DNA of 64,000 nucleotides from Corella eumyota (taxonomy: Eukaryota; Chordata; Ascidiacea; Phlebobranchia; Corellidae), in NCBI GenBank assembly GCA_963082875.1, contig OY720098.1:3286001-3350000 (forward strand), written 5' to 3'. The first letter of the stretch is position 1. The number at the start of each line of letters is the position of its first letter. A program made the position numbers and the translations under genes. Positions 51,678 through 63,316 of this stretch are shown here, piece after piece. The notes beneath the pieces were generated by a model. That model did no database searches and was not told where the DNA came from. It was given only the letters and a program-made list of their open reading frames with translations.

Positions 51678-52024
51678 TGTTGTTTCTTTATAGTGCGTTT
51701 ATTTTCGTACAACAAGGTTCCGCTATTGCATTACGTTACATGTGACTGTTTAAGTTATGAAACGGTTGCTAATTTTTAAGCAAAACAGTTTTATCCCAAC
51801 TTATTAACAAACGAAAATTTTTAGCTGATATTAGTGTGGTGACAGATAGTGCCACACGGTATTGTAGGTACTATCTGGTACCGTTCAAGCCATGTAAGTG
51901 GCGGTGAGTTGAACATTGCAAACGTGTGATATTGTTAGTGTATATATTTAGTAAAAGTTATTTGTGCCGATTTTTAAGTTTCTTGTATAGCTTAGTACGA
52001 TATTTAACTTGTTTTAGAGCACAA

Positions 52025-55000
52025 ATGTTGGTATTACAGTCTATTTTACAAAAAATAAGACGCTGTCAAACTTTTGTTCCTGTTTTAGTTCGTTCTGCTA
52101 ACGTTACAGTATTTAATTCTAATTTGTTACGTTTTTTAACAACTATGCCTTCCGAAAAGAAACCTTTTGCCCGCTTGCCTTCCACTGTTATTCCTGTTAA
52201 CTATAATTTATGGCTGAAACCTTCGCTAAAAGATTTTGTTTTTGATGGAAAGCAAAATATTGAAGTTAAGGTTTGTATAATTGGTTTAAAATGTCAACTT
52301 TTCGGTGAATAATCTAATAAATTACCATTTGTTTAAAATTTAATGATAACCATAAGGACTAAGTTAGTAACATTTAAAAAAAGCATATTTTCACAACTTT
52401 GCCAGTAGCGTGGTGTAGTGGTAGGAACACTAGCTACACCACACATGAGGTTGTAGGTTGAATCCCTACTGCTGTTATGTAGTAGCCCCCTTGAGTAAGG
52501 CGCTATAAACGGTACAAACTTCCGCTGAGCCAGCACTTAATCAGCAGTATAATTATCGGGCATTTATAATCTATATTATCCCAAACTGCATTTTTTTTGT
52601 AGGTCAACACTTCCACTGACACTGTTATCTTAAACAGTGTTGATATTAGCATTGGATCAGTTAAGTTTGTTGGTAATGGAAAGTCATTGAGTGGGGTTGT
52701 TTCATATGAAGTTGAACATGAAAAAGCAACAATTAAATTTCCTGAGAACTTGCCAACTGGTAAAGATGGATTTTTGTTTAATTTTTTACGTTTTTTTTGT
52801 AACTTTTGATCTACTGCAACGAGTTGCAATTATTGGAAAATAATTCCAATACTTGGTAGTCTTAACTATTAATTTTTTGTGTTTTCTTGATATAATTTTC
52901 AAAGGTTTATACTTTATTTAAATTATGTGTATTTAGTTATTAGTTGGTTTTTTGTTGTTTAGGGGCAGGATCATTGGAGATGGATTTCAAGGGAGAAGTG
53001 AACAATAAAATGAAAGGCTTGTACAGAAGCAAGTATGTTAAGACTTTTTTTAAAGTTTGATTACCATGATGTACTATTCAACATATTATGTATATATACA
53101 CAATTTAATACAAAGTTTCAAGTCTTACTTGACAACATGATATAGTCATTACGGCACAAATAATAGGTATTATTATGTAAAATTCCTGATTAACATTCAA
53201 CTGCTTTCGAATTAAAATGTCCTTAATGTCTTTAGCTAAGGTTCTGCCAGTCTGGTGAGCCTAAAAAACAATTGAAAAATAAATTAAGCAATAAAACTGA
53301 GTAATACTATTTAAAATAAATAAAGGCTAAGCTTCATTATGCATAGATTTTTTTATATTTTATTCTAGGTATGTTGTCAACGGCGAGGAAAGATTTGCAG
53401 CAGTAACTCAGTTTGAAGCAACTGATGCAAGAAGATGTTTTCCTTGCTGGGATGAACCTGCATTAAAAGCAACTTTTGATGCAACTTTGGTGGTTCCCAA
53501 GGAATTGGTTGCCCTCTCCAACATGGTGATTATTTATTTTGTTTACATTTATTTATCTTTGATGTGGCAAGGTCAATTTTATTAACATAAAGTAATATTT
53601 GTTACTTCGACCCAGTCTTGATTTGCCTTTGGCTGTTGAGGTTATTATAGATTATAATTGTCTGATAATTGAGACGCTGATTACGTGCTGGCTCAGCAGG
53701 ATTTCGTATTGTTCATAGCGCCTTACTCGAGAGTGCTATAACATAAGAGCAGTCGGTGTCAACCCATCACCTCATGTAGTGAAGACAAGTGTTTTGATCA
53801 CTACACCATGCTGGCTTGTTTAATTAGGATTTGTAGTTGACATTGGCCTATGTATTTCACCAATATTTTAATGTTATTACATTACATTTAATACTTTATA
53901 CTGTGGTTTAATATTTAATTCTACTCATGCCAAAGAAATTACTTTTTATTGAAATTGTATATTTGTTTTTTAGAATGTAATTGAGGAAGGAGTGTACAGC
54001 GAGGACAAATCGTTAAAAGTTGTGAAATATGCTCAAACTCCAATTATGTCAACTTATTTACTTGCTTTTGTTGTTGGTAAGATATCAAAAATAATTTATT
54101 TTATATCTTTATTTAACACTATGTACTCTACTAACTTAATTTTAGAAAAAATAGTTAAATTTTCAAATTACCAATTAAAGAAACAAAATAAGTAAAAAAA
54201 AACAATATAAGTAAACAGTTGTCACACTTTTTCACATACCAATATCAGTTAAAAGTAACACTAATTTGTTTTGTTTAAATAATATTTTTGTTTGTGTTTT
54301 TTTAGGTGAATTTGATTTTGTTGAAGATACTTCTAGTGATGGTGTTAAAGTTCGTGTTTATACACCACTTGGAAAGTCAGAACAGGTAAGTTAAGTTGTT
54401 TACAATTATTTCAAATACCGAGTTCTATTTTCACTAAAGAAAATGTCCAAAAGTGGTCTCAAATTACCTTCAATAGCTTAAAAGCAAAAGTGAAATTTTT
54501 GTGATTTTTAAGAAATTTTTATTTTTTTATTAAACAGGGAAGATTCGCATTGGAGGTGGCTACCAAGGCTTTGCCGTTCTACAAGGATTACTTTGACATT
54601 CCATACCCTCTTGCTAAAATGGATCTGATTGCAATCGCTGATTTCTGTGCTGGTGCTATGGAGAACTGGGGGCTAGTTACATATAGGTTAGTTAATAACT
54701 GGTAACATGGTGTAGTGGTCAGAACACTTGGCTTCACTACATGAAGTCCTGGGTTTGATCTTCTATGGTCTCATGCGCCTTTGACTAAATTGATATAAAC
54801 GGTGTGGACTCCTGCTGAACCAAAACTTAATCAGCTGCCTAATTGTTGGGCAATTACAATCCATAATATTCCAAACTGCCTTGAAGACTGGGTCAGTAAC
54901 TGATGTTACTTTATGTTTAGGTCGAAAAGTCGATCTTCCTACATCGAGAATAAATACCTATCTAAAAATATATATATAAGTTTGTTTTTACAACATGTTT

Positions 55001-58000
55001 AATTTTTTTTTTTCTTAAGGATGTGTGATTACATTTTTTTACTATTTTTTTGTCCTTTTTGTGCTTTGAAATAATAATTTTATGTTGATAGAGAGACAGC
55101 TTTGCTGATTGATGAAACGAGTTCGTCAGCTCATACTCGACAGTGGGTGGCACTGGTGGTCTCCCACGAGCTTGCTCATCAATGGTTCGGAAACTTAGTC
55201 ACCATGGTAACAATAATTTATTCTACTTTTTGTTTAATCAATTTAAAAAAAATCTTTTTGGGTACTTTTGCATAACAAGCATATTGTGTTTGGTTAGTAA
55301 AATCATTTTTTTATTTTTTTTGTCTAAATAAATAGAGAAGTATACTTGATAAATGCTTTTTTTGTTAAACTTTTGCAAAGTTAAGCAAGTTGTAATTGTA
55401 TAACCATCTAAGCATAACTAGAATAAAAATTTTTGTTGGTTGTTAAAAGCATTTTCTTTAGATTGATAGTTTATATTTTTATAGGAATGGTGGACTCACT
55501 TGTGGTTGAACGAAGGATTTGCTTCGTTTATTGAATATCTTGCAACTGATCATTGTCATCCCAAGTTTGATATTTGGACCCAGTTTGTTACCCATGACTT
55601 AATGAGGTCTGGAAAAACTAGAATTTTAATAAAACTTTTAATAAACTTGTTTTTTGTAAAATAATTTTTTTTAATTAAAATTTGTTTTGTTTAGGTTATT
55701 TTACTGTGTGTGTTATATACCGAGTGTTAAAATAACAATTCTTTTAAAATATTAAATTTTTTTAAGGGATGTTTCTAAAAATTAAATTAAATTTAAAATA
55801 AAATAACATTTTTTTTCTAAATTAAAAAAAAAAAAAAAATTTAAAAAAAATTTTTATCCAAAATTTTTAGAGCTCTTGATCTTGATGCATTGGACAACAG
55901 TCATCCTATTGAAATTCCTGTGGGTCACCCGGATGAAGTGGATGAGATATTTGATGCAATCTCGTATAGCAAGGGAGCTTCTGTGATCCGGATGTTGCAC
56001 AACTGGATTGGAGATGAGGTAAAAAAAGTTTTTACATTTTTTTAATATTTTAGAAAAAAATTTTTGTTCTAAAATTTAATTTTTTTTTTTATTAAAAATT
56101 CTTTAGTTTTTTAAATTAAAATTATTCAAATGGACCTTATTTTAAAAAAATATTGGTATTTATTTATTTTTTTAATTTATTACATTATTTTATTAGAGTT
56201 TTAAGAAAGGTTTGCATGAGTATCTAACCAAACATGCTTACAAGAATGCTTTCACTGAAGATTTATGGGAATCTCTCGGTAAATCCAGTGGAAAACCTGT
56301 TCAGAAGGTAAACTATAAAAATGTTTTTCAAATATTGTTGCAGCAACTTAATTAAACACTTTTGTATACTCTTTAAATTTGGTGTTAAAACTTACATGGT
56401 TTTAGTTAATTTAGACTAAAAAAAATTTATTTTTATTAAAATTTATTTTTTTGATTTTTAAAATAAAATTTTGAATTATTTAAGGTAATGACAACATGGA
56501 CCAAACAAATGGGTTACCCTGTGTTGAATGTTGAATGTAAATCAAGAACTGATAACAGCATCACTTTAGCTATTACTCAAACCAAGTTCAGGGCCAATAA
56601 CTCAAAGAAAACAGTTGGTTAGTTAAATTACCTTTTATCTTTAATATAAATTTAACTTTTTTTTAAAATATTTTTTTTTTAAATTAATTTTTTGCTATTG
56701 TTTTTTTTTCTTCATATCCCCTTAAGGGTAAAGGTTTTTAAACCTTTCGGCATCCAACGCTATGACCATTTCACCACACTACCGGACTACTTTACTTTTT
56801 TAATAAAACTGATTTAAATTAAATATTGCAGGTGATAGTGCTAGCTTGTGGTCGATTCCAGTTTCTTTCTCAACTGAAGCATCACCACATGCAGCAGTAA
56901 AAAGCATTTTAATGGAAACACCAACAACGGAAGTTACGATTGATAATGTGCCCAGAAACAGGTATAACAAAATTTGCTGTCAATATATTCAAAAGTTGGG
57001 TAAAAACATCTAAAATTATTAATAATATGCATATGTTTTTTGCTTTATTATACAAATCTAAAATTCTAATTTTTTTAAAAATATTTTTTATTGTTATAGT
57101 TGGGTTAAAGTTAACCCGGGAACTTATGGATTTTATCGAACCAAGTACAGCTCGGAGCTACTCCAGGCTCTTCTTCCTGCTGTGAAGAACCAAACTTTAC
57201 CTGCAAGAGATCGTCTTGGGCTTCAAAGTGATCTCTTTGCACTGGTTAGTTATTACTTTAACTTAATTTGTGTATAAAATTTTATTTAAAAAGCAAATTA
57301 AAAAAAAACTTAAATGTTAAATTATTTTTAAAAAATAGAGCATTTGGTCACTTTTTTTTAGATTTTAACAGACATTATTAGATTTTAATAGACATAGTTA
57401 AACTCTATTTTATTAACTAGTTGATACCTTGGCTTACAGTCAGGATTTTATTTGTTGCAAGAATGTAGCAACTCTCAACAAATATTTGCCTGCAATAATT
57501 TACTTGCATATCACAAAAGGCATTTTTTTTTTATTTGATCGGCTATATACATATATATTGTCCACAAAGCTTCATTATATATAGAATTAATTAATTTTTT
57601 TTTATAATTTTTTCGTTTTATTTTTAGGCATCATCAGGTCTAGCTCCAACCACTGACTTCTTAACAGCACTTGCTGCTTATGAGAATGAAACCAACTATA
57701 CAGTTTGGAGTGATGTTAGTGCAAAGATCGACTCTCTATCGAAACTTTTGTGGAACGAAGACGCTGCTCACGAAAACTTTAAACTTTTCACTCTGAAACT
57801 TTTGAAACAAACTTCTGATAATTTAGGATGGGATCCTAAGGAGGGAGAGGGTAAGTTAACTTTTTTTGCGACAAAGATATTTTTATTCTTAATTTAAGAA
57901 AATATATTTTTTTAAATTATGCTATTTAAAACTTTTTTTATCTTTTTTGACAATATTTTTTTATTCCTAACTTAGGAAAAATTTGTTTTCAAAATTACTT

Positions 58001-60374
58001 TAAATTAAATTTTTTTATGTTACTGTATTACTTATAAATTAGGTCACCTTGACAGTATGTTAAGAAGTTTAATGATCTCAAAAATGGGAAACTGTGGATG
58101 TAAAAAAACTGTCGATGAATCTGTTAAAAGGTTGAGCACCCATGTAAGTTATTTGCTAGTTATTAAGTTATATTGTTTAGGGTATTATCGGGTATAGTAA
58201 TATTTCATGTTTATTAACCATTTCACTACTGTATTACCTAAATTGTTTTAAAATACCAGTAATAGGATTTAATATTAGGTCTGTAGTAAATTTTAATTTT
58301 TTTTAACTAGTTTTTTACTTTTTTAACAGATTAATCTTATTGTGTTAAATTCTTCATTAATTTAACTACTTTAATGTGTTTTTAGTTATTTTGATTTTGC
58401 ATTAAGGGTGTATATACATTAAAAAAATTTATATATTTTTATTTAACGCTGTGTTTAAATAGTTGGATAATTCTTGTACCTTAAATGCTGACTTGAGAGG
58501 CCCAGTTTATGGAATTGTTTTATCGAATGGTGGAAGGAAAGATCTGGAAACCTTATTGAAAGTATAAAAAAATTTATTTATTTTGTTTAAGTGTTTAGCA
58601 GTTTGAAATAAATTATATAAACCCGCTACTTTTTGCCATGAACTTTGTTTGTAAATTTCTGTTATAATATTGTATTGACTATGATTTTTCATTGGCAAAA
58701 AAGTTAAAAATAATCCTTTTGAACTTATTTTCTTACATTAAATCAAAAATTGATTGCTGTTAGGTTTTTTATTTTTTATATTGTACACTCCCAAATTCTT
58801 CTTTTACCAAAATAAAAAAAAACTGTTTTATTCTCTACCCTGTAGATGCACAATGATGCGGATCTTCATGAGGAGAAGAACAGAATCGAGAGAAGTTTGG
58901 GAGCAACAGAAGAAGATGAACTAATTAAGGAAGTCCTTGACTTTGCAATGTCGGTCAGTAAAAAATAATTATTAAAAAATAACAATTATTTTTCAAGTTA
59001 ATAATTTGGAAATTTTTTTGGATCCCATGTTCTTTACGTTCTTAGATAAAACTTAACACTATATAGCAAGAAAGGGAATTAGCTAGGACTGTAAAGTACA
59101 AGAAAATAAAGCGAGGACCAAAGAGTACGAGAAATTGTTAGCAAAAATTACTAAGTACAAGAGAAAATTAGCGAGGACTGTCAAGTATAAGTAATAGTTA
59201 TCAGGGACTGTAAAATATGTGAGAGCTTTAGCAAGGACCGTAAAATATAAGAAAAAAAAAGCGTAAACCAAAGAGTACGAGAAATAGTTAGCAAAAATTA
59301 CTAAGTACAAGAGAAAATTAGCGTGGACTGTCATGTATGAGTAATAGTTATCAGGGACTGTAAAATACGTGAGAGAATTAGCAAGGACCGTAAAATATAT
59401 GACAAAGAATTGGCGAGGACTGTAAAGTACAAAAGTACAAGTAATCCCTTTCTTTCTTGCATTTTAAGATTTCTTTATTTTTAGGATCGAGTTAGATCTA
59501 ATGACAAGGTTTTTGTGATTGGTTCACTTGCCATCAAACATAAGAAGGGAAGAGATATGGCATGGGAGTTCTGTAAAAGTAATTGGGAAAAACTTCATGA
59601 AATGTACAAAGGGATGTTTCTAATTGCTCGCTTAGTTAAGGTAATTAAAGATTTTTAAATTTCTTCATAGTTGTTAGTATAAATATTATTTAAATCTTAT
59701 CCAAAACAAAAATTAGGAAAAAATTCAAAAAAAAATTTGTTTAAGGTTTAATTTATTTGGATATACAGCTTTAGGCATTACCTAGGTTTAAAGTTTTGTT
59801 ATTTGATATTCTTAGCTGTATTTCCAATTTTTTCCTACTCTCTATTTATATATTTACTAAAATAAAAACTTAATTAGAGATTTTGAATTTTTAAGTGTTG
59901 TTTTATTAAATATGTTAACTTTTTCATTTGTAGATGACTACTGAACATTTTGGAACAAAAGAGAAAGCTGATGAAATTGAGGTAACTTGATTATATTTTG
60001 TATTGCTTTTTAAAACGATATTTATATTAGTTTTAGCTCGTCCTACAGTTAAGATTTTAATTCTTGTAATATGGTCACAATTTTCAACTAATGTTTGCCA
60101 GTGATAATTTACCCACGCACCACAAATGGCAGTTTTATTTATTTTAAAAGCCTATAAATTAGACATACACGTAAATATTGTTTTCTAAGCTACATTATAT
60201 ATAAATGTAATAACCTGAAACCTAAATTTATTTTAGGATTTCTTTAACAAGAATCCAGCAATGGCAGCAGAAAGAACAGTTCAACAATCGATCGAGCAAA
60301 TTCGACAGAAAGATGATTGGTGGAAGAGAGATGGGAAGGCAATTTCGGAATGGCTTCAACAAAATATTGAGTAA
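52025..60374 (+). CDS. NPEPPS: Puromycin-sensitive aminopeptidase (M1 family)
   Basis: Twenty-one exons (52025-52270, 52603-52759, 52963-53032, 53369-53525, 53974-54076, 54306-54385, 54538-54686, 55092-55206, 55485-55606, 55871-56018, 56197-56307, 56485-56617, 56832-56961, 57100-57244, 57628-57850, 58043-58143, 58463-58561, 58846-58953, 59485-59640, 59934-59981, 60237-60374) join in frame to 912 residues; human NPEPPS has 919. It is a zinc aminopeptidase that trims N-terminal residues from peptides in the cytosol. GAMEN is at 310-314. The zinc ligands are His346 and His350 (HELAHQW) and Glu369 (WLNEGFAS), with the usual 18-residue gap. The C-terminal ERAP1-like helical domain is complete. An upstream leader of 40 residues precedes Met41 ([12 protein letters not shown]), which matches the usual cytosolic start; both starts may be used. 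Introns carry SINEs and a minisatellite element. A poly(A) signal is at 60562-60567. Confidence 0.97.
52401..52590 (+). mobile_element. tRNA-derived SINE, copy 2 (intron 1 of NPEPPS)
   Basis: The A box TGGTGTAGTGG (52411-52421) and the B box GGTTGAATCCC (52456-52466) are clear. The body matches copy 1 (GAGTAAGGCGCTATAAAC, CTGAGCCAGCACTTAATCAGC). It stops at CCCAAACTGCA, short of the usual 3' part, and the next bases are the pyrimidine tract and AG acceptor of exon 2 (52602). Confidence 0.85.
53601..53815 (-). mobile_element. tRNA-derived SINE, copy 3 (intron 4 of NPEPPS, inverted)
   Basis: Same family on the minus strand. The head reads CATGGTGTAGTGATCAAAAC from the right, and the body ends with the inverse of CGACCCAGTCTTGA at the left edge. 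The region between matches copies 1 and 2 (GCTGGCTCAGCAGGA, CGCCTTACTCGAGAG). The 3' tail is shortened. Confidence 0.85.
54700..54960 (+). mobile_element. tRNA-derived SINE, copy 4 (intron 7 of NPEPPS)
   Basis: A box TGGTGTAGTGG (54708-54718), degenerate B box GGTTTGATCTTC, and the family body with CTGAACCAAAACTTAATCAGC, AATATTCCAAACTGCC and AGACTGGGTCAGTAACTG. The tail CGATCTTCCTACATCGAG and an A/T-rich end are like copy 1, so the copy is close to full length. Confidence 0.85.
56714..56788 (-). repeat. Possible tRNA-like SINE head of another family (intron 12 of NPEPPS)
   Basis: On the minus strand GTAGTGTGGTGAAATGG then CATAGCGTTGGATGCCGAAA resembles the first half of a tRNA-derived head: an A-box-like TGGTGAAATGG and a GC anticodon-arm-like part. 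The B box is absent or lost. It differs from the four SINE copies nearby. Confidence 0.35.
59066..59460. mobile_element. Inverted-repeat element carrying a minisatellite (intron 18 of NPEPPS)
   Basis: The ends GCAAGAAAGGGAATTA (59066) and its near inverse TAATCCCTTTCTTTCTTGC (ending 59460) enclose about 360 bp of tandem repeats. Monomers of about 28-31 bp end in variants of AGCGAGGACTGTAAAGTACAAG and are arranged in a 150-bp higher-order unit (AAGAGTACGAGAAAT recurs 150 bp apart). It looks like a small non-autonomous DNA element whose core expanded as a minisatellite. Confidence 0.7.
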
Positions 60375-61956
60375 AATTTTCAAGTTTTTTGATCAATTTC
60401 CAAGAAAGTAGATTTGATTTTGGATTTTTTTTTATTTTTAAGTTAGTTATTTAAAAAAAAGTGAAATGAATTTAAAATGTGATGTTTTCAGTTTTTTTGT
60501 TACGGGCTCTCATTTGAAAAAAAACATTTTTTGTGTGTATAAAACTTTGCTAAAATAATTCAATAAAGTTCAAATTTACAATGCTGCTTATGTAGGAATT
60601 TAATAATGTATATTTAGCTTTGCTTTTTTTCAATGATGTTTCTTAAACCATTTTCATACTTTTATGCCTAATAAAAAATTTAGCCAATTTTTAGCCAAAA
60701 TTACTAAAAAAATTCATATTTTTGTTTACATGTATATAAAATGGACATTTTGTTACTGTATTTGGTAGTTTAAATATTTAATTGGTGTTAAATTAACCAT
60801 TTTAATGGTACTTATTTTTGTTAAATTGAAGAGACCAAAATTAATTTTTGTAGCAATTTAATTGTGAAATTTTGTTTTAAAAAAGCCGCTGTCATTTTTT
60901 TGCTAATTTTGTGTTATTCTAAAAAGTTCTTTAGATCAAGAAATTCAGAATAAATTTGTTCGATTCCAAATGTTTTAAAATAAAATTTAAAAACTAGATA
61001 CAAAATATATAATTGATAAACAGTAGTTTAAATGTAACATTGTTCAAAATCTTATACAGTATCATAAGGTAAAAAAAATATTTAAGGTTATTTCAAAAGT
61101 TGTTAGAATTTTATACACTTTTGCAACATATTTTAGCAATTTACATAATGGGGTATTTACTGCAATAAGGTATTTAATGTCTAACCAGAGGCTTGGGCGT
61201 TGCAGTCAATTAATTGTTAAATTGCTGATCACTGCAATCATATTGTCACAACTTTAAAATGGTAAACTCTAATTGGATTTTCACACATTCTTTACTTATA
61301 AAATATAATAAAAGTTAAGTTAAAAGTTTATTCTTTTAACTGTTACTTCTTAAGCACAGTTTTAAGCAGTATTTATTAGTATGATAAAGTTTATCTTTTG
61401 TTTAGGCCAAATTTAAATGCAAAAAAAAAGAATTGAATCTGTGGTTTACTAATTAGTAGAAGCTACCAAAAATAAATAGACAAAAAATTAAATATGTTTA
61501 AAAGTTTTTTTGTTGTATAGTTCAATTATATTAATATTAACACAAACAATAACATTGGTATTTTCGCATTTTTTTTGCAGACGTGTTTTGTTCTTTTCAA
61601 AATAACCTCAGGCCAGATTGAAACGTCATATTAAGGGTCGAATATAGATTTATTTAAATGTCATTATTGCTTATGATTTGAAATAATTGTAATATATGCA
61701 GCTGCTAGGTAGGGATAGTAAAGTTGTATACAGTATTTCGCGTATTAGTCAATAAGACAAAAAAATTTTTTTTTTACAAATATCAAAAAGGTTTTTTAAT
61801 TTAGTTTATATACATAATTACTTACATTTGTGAAGCTATTTTTTGCGGTATATATAAACACTACAATCCGCCTACGAAGTATTATAGATGTTGTGTCTTT
61901 TTTAAAGTCTAACGCAAAAGTTTATATAATATAACATTTTTTACAGTTTAGTAATA
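60375..61956. other. Intergenic region between NPEPPS and the PPxY membrane protein gene
   Basis: AT-rich, with the NPEPPS poly(A) signal at 60562-60567. No gene is seen. An acceptor-like TTTTTTTTGCAG at about 61580 and another, TTTTTTACAG (ending 61946), could belong to 5' untranslated exons of the next gene. Confidence 0.45.
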
Positions 61957-63316
61957 ATGTTCCAATATTTAATTATTTTGATTATTTTTTTATTATTTGA
62001 AAGCACAAAAGCTAATACTGCTGAAGATGACGGTAAAAATATTTTGTTGTTATTTATTTTACAATATTACAGAAAAAACAATTTTAAGAGCTTTTAAATT
62101 AAATAATTTTTGAAGAATTAATTTAAATCTTTTAGAATTTTATTACAACTAAAAAAGTTTTGATATTAAAAAATGATGTTTTTGTCCTCAAAGTAAATTA
62201 TATTGATTTGTTTAATAATTTAACTCTTAAATATCCTTTTTTTGTCACAAATTTAAATAAATATAAAACAGATTTTATTTTAAAACAAAACAATATTTAA
62301 TCTTTTCTTAAGATGCGGTTATACTTCCTATAATCCTTCCAATAGTAGCAGTTATAATGATCGCATGCATTACTGGATGTTGTATACAAGGAGGAAAATG
62401 CACATGTTATAAAAACGATGAAGATAAAAATAAATGTACGAAATGTTGTAGTTTTCCTTTTTTAATTTAAAAATAAAAAAATTTACATATTTTTTAAATT
62501 TTTGTTTAGAGCCCATGTAGCAAAATTTGGTAGCGAGTTTTTTTCTAATTCTTAACAGATATTTTAGGGGTAATTTTTCGATATATAATTTTTATTCCAT
62601 TTTTTTCTTTTAATGTTACTGGGTTCTGTACTATCTAGTGCCTCCTGAACTAAGAGGAAACACACTTGGACGAGTTGGATTAGAGAAACCAATTTCATCC
62701 CGTTCCAAAAATCATTTATTAAACGCGCATGTTACAACAAGGCCATATTCTACTATAGCGTCAAGGTTTGTAAAATTTAGCAAAAACACATACGCGAGTT
62801 GGCGTTGCGGAGTTAGAAAAATTAGCTAGGCCAACCTATCTTGTATATGTAAAAAAATTGCAAAGTTTCAATAACAATTTTTTTGTGGCCTTGGCTTGAG
62901 TTTTAGCCAAAGTTTAATTTACAACTAAAGTTAATTTACTGTAAATAACTTTTTTTTAAAATTTTTTTAGTCTAACTTTTTTCATCATTTGATTTCAATT
63001 TAGATCGACTTATTTACCAGGATATACAAGAAGTTTAAATCCACCTTCTTATTATCCTCAACCTGTTAAAACTAAAAATAAAATTTACAAATCAGAAGGT
63101 GTGTAAATATTTAAATAAAATTTATTTCACATTTTGATTGGCATGCCAATATTCAAATAAACATTAAATAGTGCTTACATTAAATAATGTGCATTTAACT
63201 TTTATTAAGTTACTCATTTTTTACAATTAATTAAATAAACTAATTTTTTTCTATTAGTTCAAAATGTAAGCGAAATAAAAGCTTTGCCGAGTAGAGCACC
63301 AAGAACAAAAAGATAG
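61957..63316 (+). CDS. Small type I membrane protein with Cys cluster and PPxY motif (CYYR1/Shisa/VOPP1-like)
   Basis: Five exons (61957-62032, 62313-62435, 62639-62765, 63004-63098, 63258-63316) join in frame to 159 residues. A signal peptide (MFQYLIILIIFLLFESTKA) is followed by a very short lumenal part (NTAEDD) and one membrane span (AVILPIILPIVAVIMIACIT). A Cys-rich juxtamembrane stretch (CITGCCIQGGKCTC) comes next. The cytosolic tail is basic and has PPSY at residues 122-125 (LNPPSYYPQP), a ligand for WW domains such as those of NEDD4-type ubiquitin ligases. This layout recalls CYYR1, Shisa-like, WBP1 and VOPP1 adaptors, but the usual Cys-rich ectodomain is missing, so the orthologue is unclear. 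A poly(A) signal is at 63371-63376. Confidence 0.65.

Noticed and set aside
59083-59334. 83-codon minus-strand open frame rich in Leu/Phe/Tyr
   Set aside because: It lies within the minisatellite of NPEPPS intron 18 and repeats with it.
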